Shown in pieces: positions 29,444 to 37,976 of a stretch of DNA of 64,000 bases (within the stretch, counting starts at the first letter, position 1; each line of letters starts with the position of its first letter). Both the position numbers and the translations under genes were made by a program. A model generated the notes under the pieces. The model saw nothing but the letters and a program-made list of their open reading frames with translations. It did not search any database and was not told the DNA's origin. The DNA is from Candidatus Poribacteria bacterium. GTDB taxonomy: Bacteria; Poribacteria; WGA-4E; WGA-3G. Location of the stretch: assembly GCA_958295815.1 (NCBI GenBank), contig OY282374.1, positions 1,198,856 to 1,262,855 of the forward strand. The letters run 5' to 3'.

Positions 29444-31113
29444 TTCTGTCCCAGAACTTTTAGAAATTCTTTATCGTCTTTTACATCCGAAAATTCGGGG
29501 GTCTCAAGAAAAAATTGGAGAAATGGATGTTGGTTCCAAGGATTTCGCTCAAGGTCTTGCGCGATCTTTAAATGATGCAGCGTATTTTCTCTGTCCTTCT
29601 CAGATGTCCAAATATTTGCCGCAAGATAAAAGTGAGTACCCGGGTCATTATTAAAATCAATAGCGACTTGTAGGAGATGCTTTGCTTCCTTATGCTTTTT
29701 CGACCACATGAGACAGGCACCAACATCGTGGGCAATCCAGGCAAGATCCATGCGATTTACAGAATGACCGGCATTCCGTTTTTCTACCTCTCCTTCGATA
29801 AACGTACTCGCTTCCGTAAAGACTTGGTCGAAACGTGTCCAATCTTCCAGTTTACTATGCACCCTTAGTCGTGTTGTGATCACACCCAACCAGTATTGAC
29901 GATAATACTCCCAATCTGGGTCATCATTGAAACGTTCCAATTTTTCTATGGCAAGAAGTGTCTCATCTAACCTATCGTTGTGCATTAAGACCTCTGCTCC
30001 GGTTTGTAGGAAACCGCAACGTTTGTATCGATCCACTTGAGGGTTATCTAAGCGTTCGGAGGCTTCTTCATAAAGTTGAAACCATTCATCAATGCGACCC
30101 TCTGCTGTCCAACATCCAGTCTCATTTAGGTGATAGCCGAGAACCTCCAACACATAGTCGTCTGGCAAGTGCTCGCATGTCCAGTGATAAAGCCGAGACT
30201 GTTCCTCAACAACTTCTCGATTCCTGCCAAGCATATAGAGGTTAACCATCAATAGCGAATGCGACCAGAAACGCTCTGCATTGTCTGGCGAGGCACCGAT
30301 ATACCGACGGTGCAGAGAGACGCTTTTTTCGTATCCAAGTATGCCCATATATTCGTATATCTCATCAGCAAGATGCACCAACTCAGGTGTAATTTCATCC
30401 TTAAGCGCGCCTTCAACCTGGTTACAGGCTTCCGTGAGAATATCCTCCCCTGATAAAGGATCAGATTTTGTCCGTTCCCTAAATGCAGTAATTTGCTGTT
30501 TAACGTTCTTTACCATATTTTCTGACATCTGTACACCTCCAAAAAATTCTTGAACCTGTAGTTCCTTATCCGTCTGTAGACGCTTTCGCGCCCGCTGTAG
30601 TCGACTGGAAATCGTGTTTGCCGATACCCCCAAAAACTTGCCAATTTCCTTCGCTGTCATTTCATCGAGATAGTAGAGTTTCATCACCCTGCGTTCATTT
30701 TCTGGGAGTCTATCGAGAAGTTCGTTGACGATTTCATGGCGATATGTAGCGGCTTCTGTTTCTTGTTTTTCAGTTACGTACCACGCATAACATGACTTCT
30801 CTATTTCTTTCGTAGGGGTCTCCCACAGCGATTGCATCGCAGGTCTTTGCTTTCGAGTCCAATCAATACAAAGCCGATTTGCTATGACATAGAGCCACCC
30901 AGAGAACTGACGCGGGTCCTTGAGTGTTCTAAGTTTTTTGTATGCTTGGAGGAAAGTGTCTTGCGTAATCTCTTCAGCATAGTGAAAGTCGTTGATCTTC
31001 TGCCACACAAGCGCGTGAACACTTTTATGGTATTTTTGGACCAAAGCGTTGAATGCCGCATCATTGCCCGATAAAATGTCGTGAATTAGTTGAACATCGT
31101 CTTCTCTTACCAC
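29440..31113 (-). CDS. ECF-type sigma factor fused to a TPR-like domain
   Basis: Residues about 1-190 are an ECF sigma factor: region 2 (NDAAFNALVQKYHKSVHALV, AEEITQDTFLQAYKKL, FSGWLYVIANRLCIDW) and region 4 (LPENERRVMKLYYLDEMTAKEIGKFLGVSANTISSRLQRARKRL). The remaining 360 residues are helical and TPR-like. GTG 31113 is chosen over an in-frame start at 31173 because TTAGGAGGG lies just before it. At the junction an in-frame ATG (30528) has GGAGGT six bases upstream. The permease gene overlaps the stop. No anti-sigma gene is adjacent; the C-terminal part may control the sigma. Confidence 0.88.
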   Translation of the reverse strand: MVREDDVQLIHDILSGNDAAFNALVQKYHKSVHALVWQKINDFHYAEEITQDTFLQAYKKLRTLKDPRQFSGWLYVIANRLCIDWTRKQRPAMQSLWETPTKEIEKSCYAWYVTEKQETEAATYRHEIVNELLDRLPENERRVMKLYYLDEMTAKEIGKFLGVSANTISSRLQRARKRLQTDKELQVQEFFGGVQMSENMVKNVKQQITAFRERTKSDPLSGEDILTEACNQVEGALKDEITPELVHLADEIYEYMGILGYEKSVSLHRRYIGASPDNAERFWSHSLLMVNLYMLGRNREVVEEQSRLYHWTCEHLPDDYVLEVLGYHLNETGCWTAEGRIDEWFQLYEEASERLDNPQVDRYKRCGFLQTGAEVLMHNDRLDETLLAIEKLERFNDDPDWEYYRQYWLGVITTRLRVHSKLEDWTRFDQVFTEASTFIEGEVEKRNAGHSVNRMDLAWIAHDVGACLMWSKKHKEAKHLLQVAIDFNNDPGTHFYLAANIWTSEKDRENTLHHLKIAQDLERNPWNQHPFLQFFLETPEFSDVKDDKEFLKVLGQK

Positions 31114-31271
31114 GAAGTGCCCTCCTAATAAGCAAATTGGGTTGTGTTCATATCCGTCAAAACGCTTAATCAAATGTCGAATCTTATAACATTAAGCAAT
31201 TCAATACCATTCTGCTGTCTGTGTTAAAGACGAAATTTTGGAGTGGAAAATGTGCATAGTATCAAAAAAAC

Positions 31272-31292
31272 TGAAAAAAACTGGTTTTTTCA
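31272..31292. repeat. A/T-rich hairpin upstream of the sigma-TPR gene
   Basis: TGAAAAAA (31272-31279) pairs with TTTTTTCA (31285-31292) around a five-base loop. It is the only structure I see in 31114-31400; its role is unclear. Confidence 0.4.
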
Positions 31293-31414
31293 ATTTCTTT
31301 CGCTGGGATGCGATTGAGGTGGGACAGTAGGCTGCTATTTGTGTAGGGTTGGAAATATTGGTACACATTTGCCATAATGTTTTTTCTAAATGCAGTGCTA
31401 ATTTTGCTGGCGCG

Positions 31415-31442
31415 TCTGAGCGGATATGGGAATCCGCTCAGA
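31415..31442 (-). terminator. strong hairpin after the CBM9/DUF5916 gene
   Basis: TCTGAGCGGAT (31415-31425) and ATCCGCTCAGA (31432-31442) form a perfect 11-bp stem with a six-base loop, starting about 20 bases after the stop of the gene ending at 31463. No T-run follows on the minus strand, so it may protect the 3' end rather than terminate by itself. Confidence 0.5.
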
Positions 31443-31462
31443 ACATCTTTTCTTGAATCCTT

Positions 31463-33433
31463 CTAAAATGCGCGAATTGCCTTCGCCACCAGACGCTGCT
31501 TGAATTTCGAGGCGTTTGGATCTCCGAGAATAATGAAAAAATCTGTTCCGGCGTAACCCGAACGGCGCAATGCGAAATAAATATTCACACCTTCCGCTTG
31601 CCAGATTAACCGGCTGCCAAGGCTTAAGGCGGGACTAAAGTCGTATGTAAGCGTGAAAATCTGTTGATAACGACGCTCAAAATGCCACTGGATTTGCGAG
31701 GATAACCCAGCAGTGAAACCATAAGCGCGCAGATTCACATTTCCACTGATGCGATGAATCGCTTCGTCTGCCGCTTCACCGCCCGTGTAGTTAATGCTGA
31801 CATTATTGAACCTATCAGAGGCACGCGCACCTAATCCAACACTGAAAACACTATCAGTGTATTCTTCAAATTGCCCACCACGCCAACCAGCAGAAAGCAT
31901 ATAGTCACTATGCGTTAGGATACGTGAAAAGACAGAGATATCGCGTCGGAAGACATCACCTTCATAGGTGTTAGAAGCCTCCCCGCTAATACTAAGCGCA
32001 ATGCTGCGGATGAACCCTTCGCGCCATTCATTTTGGGCGAATGTGCCCAAATTCACACCGCGGTAGCCGGTGAACGGGTGGTAACCAAGTCTGTTGACGA
32101 AATCAGGATCCACGATAAATACAGACAAGTAAGGTTGAAAGAGATGACCCGTGTAACTGACCGCAGCGGATCCCTGTTTTCCATCTGATTCACCTGCCCA
32201 GGTTTGGGCAAAACTTGATCTCGCAGAGAATTTACCATGGCGTACATTTCCTGAAATATTACCTACGTTGTTCGCTTCAGCGTCACGGTGATGATTTGAT
32301 AGGAACGCCGCACTAATGCTGGATGTTGCTGTCAGCGATTGGGAGGCGCGAAGAACAACGTTTTGGTTATTACGATGGTACGTGCCTAATGTGCCGACTG
32401 AGGTGTTCTTTCCGATTTTCCCGAAGAGTTTAAGCCCGCCGTCCACGTCCATTATCCGCCGAGAATGGAAAAGGTTGCCGAGATTGTAGACATTGCCATC
32501 CTCGGAAAAGAAAGGTCTCCGATCCGGCACATAGCGTTCGCCATATGAGAAGTCGATACCTTCTACGGCTTGTTCAATGTTATCAAAATCAGGATTCGCT
32601 GTGCCAACGAGTCGCAATTGTGGGGTAATCTCGTAGCGGATATTTGCTCCGGCGCGGGCAGTATATTCTCTCTCTTCGGTTTCCGTTTCACTCATACCGC
32701 CAATTAGATAGGGTAGCAACTTTAGTTCACGCTTTCGTGGCGGTGGTAGCACATCAATCCAATGTCCATCGTTCTCCCGGAATTCGTTAACGCCTAAGTT
32801 GCACCACCAAGATCGTTCACCCGTGCGTTGTTGCAGTCTATCAATGTTGATGCCCATCCGAACGGGTTCGGTTGTATCGGGATAGTCCAACATCTGCCAC
32901 GGGATTTCCATTTCTACGATCCATCCATCTTCCACAATATTTGCCCCAGTTTTCCACAACCCGATCCATTCACTTTTTTCGGCACGTCCGGTAGCGAGGT
33001 GGGCATATTTGGTACCTAGTGGATTTACAATAAAGAAATTTCTGTCAGAAAACTGATGTGTGTGAAACGGATCAAGACTAAAGGAAACCCAATCTTCTCC
33101 ACGAATTCGAGTCTGATCTTTAGTCTGCCGCGCCACAATTTTATCGGGCATGTCATCGTAGAGATGCAGTCCGACATAGATAGCTGTGTCTGTATAAACG
33201 AGGCGACCAACGGATTGGTTCTTCGCCGGTTTTTCGGTGCGTTGATCGGTGAAGCCAGTAGCTTGTGGTGCGTCTTGCCAGCATGCATCGTTGAGAACGC
33301 CGTCAATGGTGGGAGGTTGATCTGTTTTTGCAGCAATTAGTTCTTTTTTTACTGTTGTGTCGCTTGAAGTGGCCTGTGGTTGAAAACTTATGATGAGTGT
33401 CAAGACGATAACGATTAACGAATTTATTTTCAT
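31463..33433 (-). CDS. CBM9-like domain plus DUF5916 outer-membrane barrel
   Basis: Secreted 656-residue protein. A signal peptide (MKINSLIVIVLTLIISFQ) is followed by a CBM9-like domain (about 45-235: PPTIDGVLNDACWQDA, YTDTAIYVGLHLYDDMP, EDWVSFSLDPFHTHQFSDRN, WIVEMEIPWQMLDYPD). The rest is strand-rich and fits DUF5916 (RRPFFSEDGNVYNLGNLFHSRRI), a probable outer-membrane barrel. The CBM9 part is closely related to that of the Omp85 fusion at 41180-43714. The promoter region carries the same ECF-type motif as the sigma gene at 45647, so it is a likely target of that sigma. Confidence 0.8.
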   Translation of the reverse strand: MKINSLIVIVLTLIISFQPQATSSDTTVKKELIAAKTDQPPTIDGVLNDACWQDAPQATGFTDQRTEKPAKNQSVGRLVYTDTAIYVGLHLYDDMPDKIVARQTKDQTRIRGEDWVSFSLDPFHTHQFSDRNFFIVNPLGTKYAHLATGRAEKSEWIGLWKTGANIVEDGWIVEMEIPWQMLDYPDTTEPVRMGINIDRLQQRTGERSWWCNLGVNEFRENDGHWIDVLPPPRKRELKLLPYLIGGMSETETEEREYTARAGANIRYEITPQLRLVGTANPDFDNIEQAVEGIDFSYGERYVPDRRPFFSEDGNVYNLGNLFHSRRIMDVDGGLKLFGKIGKNTSVGTLGTYHRNNQNVVLRASQSLTATSSISAAFLSNHHRDAEANNVGNISGNVRHGKFSARSSFAQTWAGESDGKQGSAAVSYTGHLFQPYLSVFIVDPDFVNRLGYHPFTGYRGVNLGTFAQNEWREGFIRSIALSISGEASNTYEGDVFRRDISVFSRILTHSDYMLSAGWRGGQFEEYTDSVFSVGLGARASDRFNNVSINYTGGEAADEAIHRISGNVNLRAYGFTAGLSSQIQWHFERRYQQIFTLTYDFSPALSLGSRLIWQAEGVNIYFALRRSGYAGTDFFIILGDPNASKFKQRLVAKAIRAF

Positions 33434-33490
33434 GTACTTACCTCGTAGATACCAATTGTTCCTTTTTGTATTGTATGGGATGTCTACTCA

Positions 33491-33532
33491 ATTAACCGTA
33501 ACTTGAGCAGCAGGTGCTCGTGCTACGGTTAA
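33491..33532 (-). promoter_or_regulatory. two-step hairpin at the 5' end of the CBM9/DUF5916 message
   Basis: Outer stem TTAACCGTA (33491-33499) / TACGGTTAA (33524-33532), nine perfect pairs. Inner stem GAGCA/TGCTC with a five-base loop, separated by a symmetric four-by-four internal loop. It begins right at the predicted transcription start, about 58 bases before the start codon. Confidence 0.65.
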
Positions 33533-33562
33533 TACTACAAATGGAGAGCAAAATAGTTGCAC
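33533..33562 (-). promoter_or_regulatory. ECF-type promoter of the CBM9/DUF5916 gene
   Basis: On the minus strand GTGCAAC (33556-33562), exactly 17 bases, then GTAGTA (33533-33538). The same two blocks at the same spacing, with similar bases around them (ACTTTTTT after AAC-like start, CATTTGTAGTA at the end), stand at 45678-45707 before the ECF sigma gene. Confidence 0.65.
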
Positions 33563-33640
33563 TTTTTTCTTAGCATCTAAGAGGAGAAGTGTGTGAGGCA
33601 GGTAATGAATGGGATTTGGTGATTACAAGGACGCAATAAA

Positions 33641-33669
33641 AAAGGCAAGAACGGTGTGTTCTTGCCTTT
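33641..33669 (-). terminator. rho-independent terminator of the LamG gene
   Basis: On the minus strand AAAGGCAAGAAC (33658-33669) pairs with GTTCTTGCCTTT (33641-33652), 12 perfect pairs with a five-base loop, and a T-run follows directly. Confidence 0.85.
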
Positions 33670-33699
33670 GATAATTCGTCTATGCATAACGTAAATCTG

Positions 33700-34500
33700 T
33701 TACTGCTTCATATATGCCCATGTGGTGGTGAGTTTGTCACTGGGGGAAACGGCTGCAGCCTTATCCAATCCATTATCCATGATATTCGTAATCTCATCCT
33801 CACTGAGGACCACATTAAAAATAGCAACATCATCAATGATGCCCCTAAATTTACCGGCATAACCCGATCCGATGAGCAAATTAAGGTTGCTGGGACTGGA
33901 ATCTCCACATGGGTGTGCCCCACATTTTACCCATTTATCCTGACCAGTAACTTCGCCATCTTTGTACATCTTATACTCGCGTTTTGAGACATTTCTCGTC
34001 TCAGCCACGTGAATCCATTCATCGTCTACAAAAGTCCCCGGTGCCGGTCTTGCCACCTCTACATAGGGTTGACAATTTGCACCACAATCACCCCAATAAA
34101 AACTCAACCTACCATCTGGTTCCATCGTTAAGCAACCTTCGCCACCGTATGCTTTGCAAACTAAGTTTTGACGACCGGCACTGACGCTTTCAGGTTTAAC
34201 CCAGAAAACGATTGTCACATCACCGTCGAACTGAAGTGATTCGTCATTTCCCATATCCACAAAGGATGAGCCATCAAGCTCAAGGGCTTTACCAAATTTG
34301 CCATCCACCCATTTCGGTTTATTTGTGAGTGTCCCATCATTTCCATTTTCCGAGGAATCTTTTGCAGTATTCCCCTTACCCTCATCAAATTTCCATATAC
34401 CGACAACGGTGTCAGGGTCTAACACTGCATAACTCGGAACGGCTAACATACCTACCATAAATAGAACAACCACGCCAATCCAGAATAATCTGACTTTCAT
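33700..34500 (-). CDS. secreted LamG-domain protein
   Basis: A 266-residue protein with one concanavalin-like (LamG) domain. ATG 34500 follows AAGGAGGAG and starts a signal peptide (MKVRLFWIGVVVLFMVGMLA, then VPSYA). The fold is marked by VVGIWKFDEGKGNTAKDSSE, GKALELDGSSFVDMG, VTIVFWVKPESV, EWIHVAETRN and FRGIIDDVAIFNVVLSEDEI. Such domains bind glycans or proteins outside the cell. It is a single gene with its own terminator and promoter. Ligand unknown. Confidence 0.85.
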   Translation of the reverse strand: MKVRLFWIGVVVLFMVGMLAVPSYAVLDPDTVVGIWKFDEGKGNTAKDSSENGNDGTLTNKPKWVDGKFGKALELDGSSFVDMGNDESLQFDGDVTIVFWVKPESVSAGRQNLVCKAYGGEGCLTMEPDGRLSFYWGDCGANCQPYVEVARPAPGTFVDDEWIHVAETRNVSKREYKMYKDGEVTGQDKWVKCGAHPCGDSSPSNLNLLIGSGYAGKFRGIIDDVAIFNVVLSEDEITNIMDNGLDKAAAVSPSDKLTTTWAYMKQ

Positions 34501-34629
34501 TTGATTACTCCTCCTTGTATAATTAACATACTCCAACATTTTAACAATCTCGCATTCTGAAGGAGAGGTTGGGGAAATAATGGTACTCGAATTACTTGTT
34601 CCCCTCTTAAGCGGATTGCACTTTAAACT

Positions 34630-34657
34630 ATTATATAAATGGTAGCAGGTTCGGCAA
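34630..34657 (-). promoter_or_regulatory. possible promoter of the LamG gene
   Basis: On the minus strand TTGCCG (34652-34657), 16 bases, TATAAT (34630-34635). It lies 130 bases before ATG 34500. Confidence 0.4.
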
Positions 34658-34713
34658 AAATAGTCAAGCGAAATACATCCAAATCTTCAATCCTGTTCCA
34701 TACACAAAATAGT

Positions 34714-34758
34714 AGCGAAACCCAACTTCGGACAGTGCCCGGATTGTTGAGTTTCGCT
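34714..34758 (-). terminator. hairpin after the sigma-FtsZ fusion gene
   Basis: AGCGAAACCCAAC (34714-34726) and GTTGAGTTTCGCT (34746-34758) pair over 13 positions with one mismatch. It lies 26 bases after the stop of the fusion gene and has no strong T-run. Confidence 0.45.
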
Positions 34759-34783
34759 CTATCTGCTTACATTGATGTCTTTG

Positions 34784-35998
34784 TTAATTTCGAGCGGTAC
34801 TCGAATAAAATTCCGAGACGTTTTCAACACCGCGGACGAGCATTTCATCACTGAGACGGAAGGCATCGCGTATTTTCAGTTTCTGCTTCTCCGCTATCGA
34901 GTCAAGCCACTGTTGATTTGTCACTACAAGAACGGTGTCAGCATTTTCTCGAAGGACCTGCAGTGACTGTTCTGCTTGTTTGGCGCGACGTTGACCTTCA
35001 AAATCGAACGGGTGTGCCACAACGCCTACCGCTAAAGCCCCTTGTTCTTGAGCGAGCGATGCAATCACAGGCGCAGCACCTGCTCCCGTTCCGCCACCCA
35101 TACCCGCTATAACAAAAACGATGTCCGCATCCGCAACGATAGAGTGGAGTTTTTCCCGGTCTTCCTCGGCAGCCTGTTTGCCTATCTCTGGATTCGCTCC
35201 ACAACCAAGTCCCTGCGTGGTATTAACACCGATCTGTATGGGTATTGCCTCATTGTGTTCGTCAAGGACTTGCTGGTCTGTGTTCACAGCATAGAATTCA
35301 ATATCTGCCAACCCCACTTCAACCATTCGTTTGACGGCATTGCCTCCGGCTCCGCCAACACCGATTACCTTGATTCTGGGTTGGAGACGCTTCGATACTT
35401 CACGTTTAGATGACATAGTTCTCCCTCTTTCAGGTTCGACACCGAACGCCTTACGCAGGAGTTCACGTGTCTGTCTCAATCGTGTTTTAATTGTACCTAT
35501 CGCTAATCCGAGCTCAGCGTGGATCTCTTTGACACTCCACAATTCCAAGTAATATAGTACCGCGACACGGCGGACTTTATCTGGAAGGTGATGCACCGTT
35601 TCTTTCACAGTCTCGAGGAATTCTATTTCCCGAAAACGTGCAGCAGCGTCTTGATCGATGCGATGGGTTAGGGCAGCATAACTGGACGGAATTTCGCTTC
35701 TTGAGTGCCGTGTAGGCTTGTAGTACCTCTTGCAAGCGTTGTCCGTAATGCGATGTAACCATCCACCAAAACTTTCGACGCGTCGTAGCCCACCGATGTT
35801 TTCCCAGACAGACCTCCAGATGTCCATAAGAATTTCTTCAGCGTCGCGATGTTGTCTCGAATTTTCGATAACTACTTTCCATATGCGCGGACTATAACGC
35901 GACATCAGTTCTGTAAATGCAGCCTCATCACCGGCTTGTGCAAGCCGGATGAGTTCTTCATCTGTTAAATTGGTGTGCGTTAATAGATCGTATCGCAT
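34784..35998 (-). CDS. ECF-type sigma factor fused to a truncated FtsZ GTP-binding domain
   Basis: Residues 1-185 are an ECF sigma: region 2 (DEAAFTELMSRYSPRIWKVV, AEEILMDIWRSVW, FGGWLHRITDNACKRY) and region 4 (LPDKVRRVAVLYYLELWSVKEIHAELGLAIGTIKTRLRQTR). From M195 the chain is FtsZ: GVGGAGGNAV (213-222), FYAVNTDQQVL, GLGCGANPEIGKQAAEE, the tubulin signature GGGTGAG (301-307), PFDFEGQRRAKQAE and AFRLSDEMLVRGV. It stops at 404, just before where the T7 loop (NxDxxD) would be; the C-terminal FtsZ domain is missing. GTP binding looks possible, polymer-type hydrolysis not. ATG 35416 at the junction has GAGGGAG upstream. Confidence 0.88.
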   Translation of the reverse strand: MRYDLLTHTNLTDEELIRLAQAGDEAAFTELMSRYSPRIWKVVIENSRQHRDAEEILMDIWRSVWENIGGLRRVESFGGWLHRITDNACKRYYKPTRHSRSEIPSSYAALTHRIDQDAAARFREIEFLETVKETVHHLPDKVRRVAVLYYLELWSVKEIHAELGLAIGTIKTRLRQTRELLRKAFGVEPERGRTMSSKREVSKRLQPRIKVIGVGGAGGNAVKRMVEVGLADIEFYAVNTDQQVLDEHNEAIPIQIGVNTTQGLGCGANPEIGKQAAEEDREKLHSIVADADIVFVIAGMGGGTGAGAAPVIASLAQEQGALAVGVVAHPFDFEGQRRAKQAEQSLQVLRENADTVLVVTNQQWLDSIAEKQKLKIRDAFRLSDEMLVRGVENVSEFYSSTARN

Positions 35999-36114
35999 AG
36001 ACCGTTCCCAATTGGGTTTTAACCTAAAGAGAGAGATTTTTCGGAGGGCGGTTTAAAAAAATAAAATCGCTTGAGAAAATTAAATGTTTGCTGTCGTGAA
36101 CTTCGATTATTTCA

Positions 36115-36921
36115 TCAATCAGTGCTTTCTGTCTTTAAATATTTCAACGGGCTTTCGATGATATAATCTCCCGAATCTTCAAGGAACTGCTGAATCGAGA
36201 AGGTATGTCCGGCACCGATAATCAAAAGGATTCGCTCATTGGGGGATTCGGTGATGCGCGTCAGGTTCACATAAATCTTGAGGTTTCTCTCGTACGACCA
36301 CAACAGCCAATCCAATCCAATATAATTGTCCTCTGTTCCAATCTGAGCCAGTATGAGCGTAGGCGTATGGTTAATCTCATGCATCACGCGAATGGTGTCC
36401 TCCTGATTAAGAAAGCGATGCATATCTATTACGCTTCCGTTTTCTTGGAGTTCTGTGAGAGTGCTTGTGGGTTGTTGTGCTAAGGCTTGACCCATAGCGT
36501 GCGCCTTTTCCAGTAATCCACTCTGGTTATTAGCCTTCGCAAAGGTTTCAACATCTAATACTGCTTCATCCTCTACCGCAGGTTCTGAATTTCTAAACCA
36601 GTCAACACAGTACAGCTTAGGATGTCCCATCAGTTTTGCCAACGGGAGACAAATCTGGTCGAATTCGCTCCTGTCAGGATGATATGTTCCATTCAGATAA
36701 TCTTGGTACAACGTCTCAATTTTGGCATCGAGACCTATCTCTGCTTCGATTGCTATCTTCGTTGGTTTGAAGCGAGCAAGTTGTTCGACGAGTTGTCGAA
36801 GTTCACGTTGGCGTTTGGCGTTTGTTACATCGTCTGCTTCAATGTCGAATGTGTTCACGCCTGGATTAGCCATGTGATAAGTGCCGAGAATCATAACTAT
36901 TGGTTTCACTTGGTGTTCCAT
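36115..36921 (-). CDS. DUF5694 family protein, copy 1 (type A)
   Basis: A 268-residue protein without a signal peptide. It shows the TraB/TIKI-like pattern of the DUF5694 family: a first GxxH motif (MILGTYHMANPG), a conserved Glu (PTKIAIEAE) and a second GxxH motif near the end (IIGAGHTFSIQQFL). Other family parts are the KRQRELRQLVEQLARFKPTK helix and the tail ESPLKYLK. Metal-dependent hydrolase activity is possible but unproven. It is the most diverged of four tandem copies, and its ATG overlaps the stop of copy 2 (TGATG). Confidence 0.75.
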   Translation of the reverse strand: MEHQVKPIVMILGTYHMANPGVNTFDIEADDVTNAKRQRELRQLVEQLARFKPTKIAIEAEIGLDAKIETLYQDYLNGTYHPDRSEFDQICLPLAKLMGHPKLYCVDWFRNSEPAVEDEAVLDVETFAKANNQSGLLEKAHAMGQALAQQPTSTLTELQENGSVIDMHRFLNQEDTIRVMHEINHTPTLILAQIGTEDNYIGLDWLLWSYERNLKIYVNLTRITESPNERILLIIGAGHTFSIQQFLEDSGDYIIESPLKYLKTESTD

Positions 36922-37832
36922 CAGTTAGTGTCCTCTGCTTTTAGGTATTTCAGTGGACTTTCGATGATGTAATCCCCTGAATCCTCAAGAAACTGCTGAA
37001 TCAGATGGACATGTGAAGCACCGATAATCAACAAAATCCGGTCATCGGCGGATTCGGCGATACGTGTTAGATTCACGAAAGTCTTCAGATTCCGCGCATA
37101 CCAAAAATGTGCGAACCAATTAGCCCCTGGGTATTGATCGTCTAACCCAATCCGCGCTGTCCGCTGAAAGAGCTGATGGACAGTGCGTATACCTTCGGGT
37201 TCGTTATCGTGTATGTACATCTCAATGATTGATTGGTATTTCTCAGGCTCAATCCAGGTTGTGCCATCTTTATCCGTGATAATTTTCCCCTCAGGAATAG
37301 GTGGGGTAGGCACCAAATGCTCCTGATTGTGCTCCTTTGCAAATCCATGCCAGTCTGTATCAATTTTGCCGAGGATCGGATGCTCCTTTGGCCAATAATC
37401 AACACCGTAGAGCCTCGATTGTCCCATCAGTTTTGCTAAGCGAAACCCAATCTGGTCCCCTTCGCCTCGCTTGAGTTCGTATGTTCCTTTTAGATAGTTT
37501 TGATAGTTTGTGTTAGTCTCGGGATCAGAACTTGGGTCTCTCTCGAGTGCTATCTTGGTCGGTTTGAATTCTTTGAGTTGTTCGACTAACTGTTGAATCT
37601 CGCGCTGGCGTTTAGGTGCGAGAACATCATCCATTTTTGTATTGAATCCATCATTTCCCGGGTTTGCCAAATGCGTACTTCCAAGAATCATCACTGTCGG
37701 TTTTTGTGCCATGGGCTTAGTTTTTCCTGTGGATACGCCTGTCTGCTCGTTGCTTATGGCTGAGCCTACCATAAATAGCATGGCAGCGAGTGAAGTGAAA
37801 AAATAAATTTTACATTTTACTAAAGCTTTCAT
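36921..37832 (-). CDS. DUF5694 family protein, copy 2 (type B), exported
   Basis: A 303-residue paralog that alone among the four has a signal peptide (MKALVKCKIYFFTSLAAMLF, then MVGSAISNEQ), so it should act outside the cytoplasm. Motifs: MILGSTHLANPG, IALERDP, LYGVDYWP and IIGASHVHLIQQFL. It is closest to copy 4; the DNA of the two is also nearly alike over long stretches (for example around 37221-37300 and 39070-39150), which points to recent duplication. Confidence 0.75.
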   Translation of the reverse strand: MKALVKCKIYFFTSLAAMLFMVGSAISNEQTGVSTGKTKPMAQKPTVMILGSTHLANPGNDGFNTKMDDVLAPKRQREIQQLVEQLKEFKPTKIALERDPSSDPETNTNYQNYLKGTYELKRGEGDQIGFRLAKLMGQSRLYGVDYWPKEHPILGKIDTDWHGFAKEHNQEHLVPTPPIPEGKIITDKDGTTWIEPEKYQSIIEMYIHDNEPEGIRTVHQLFQRTARIGLDDQYPGANWFAHFWYARNLKTFVNLTRIAESADDRILLIIGASHVHLIQQFLEDSGDYIIESPLKYLKAEDTN

Positions 37833-37976
37833 AATACTTGTTCCTCTCTATTCTACATAATGCAGACATGAAATTAGTTATTTATGCATATAGAGTCTGT
37901 AGAGAAAAAAAGGATAGTACCACTTTTACCATAAAGGCAGCTGAGTAGTTTTTAAATATACTTCCATTAACAGAGG

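Noticed and set aside
34784..35415. The FtsZ part as the cell's division FtsZ
   Set aside because: It lacks the T7 loop and the whole C-terminal domain, so it cannot replace a normal FtsZ.
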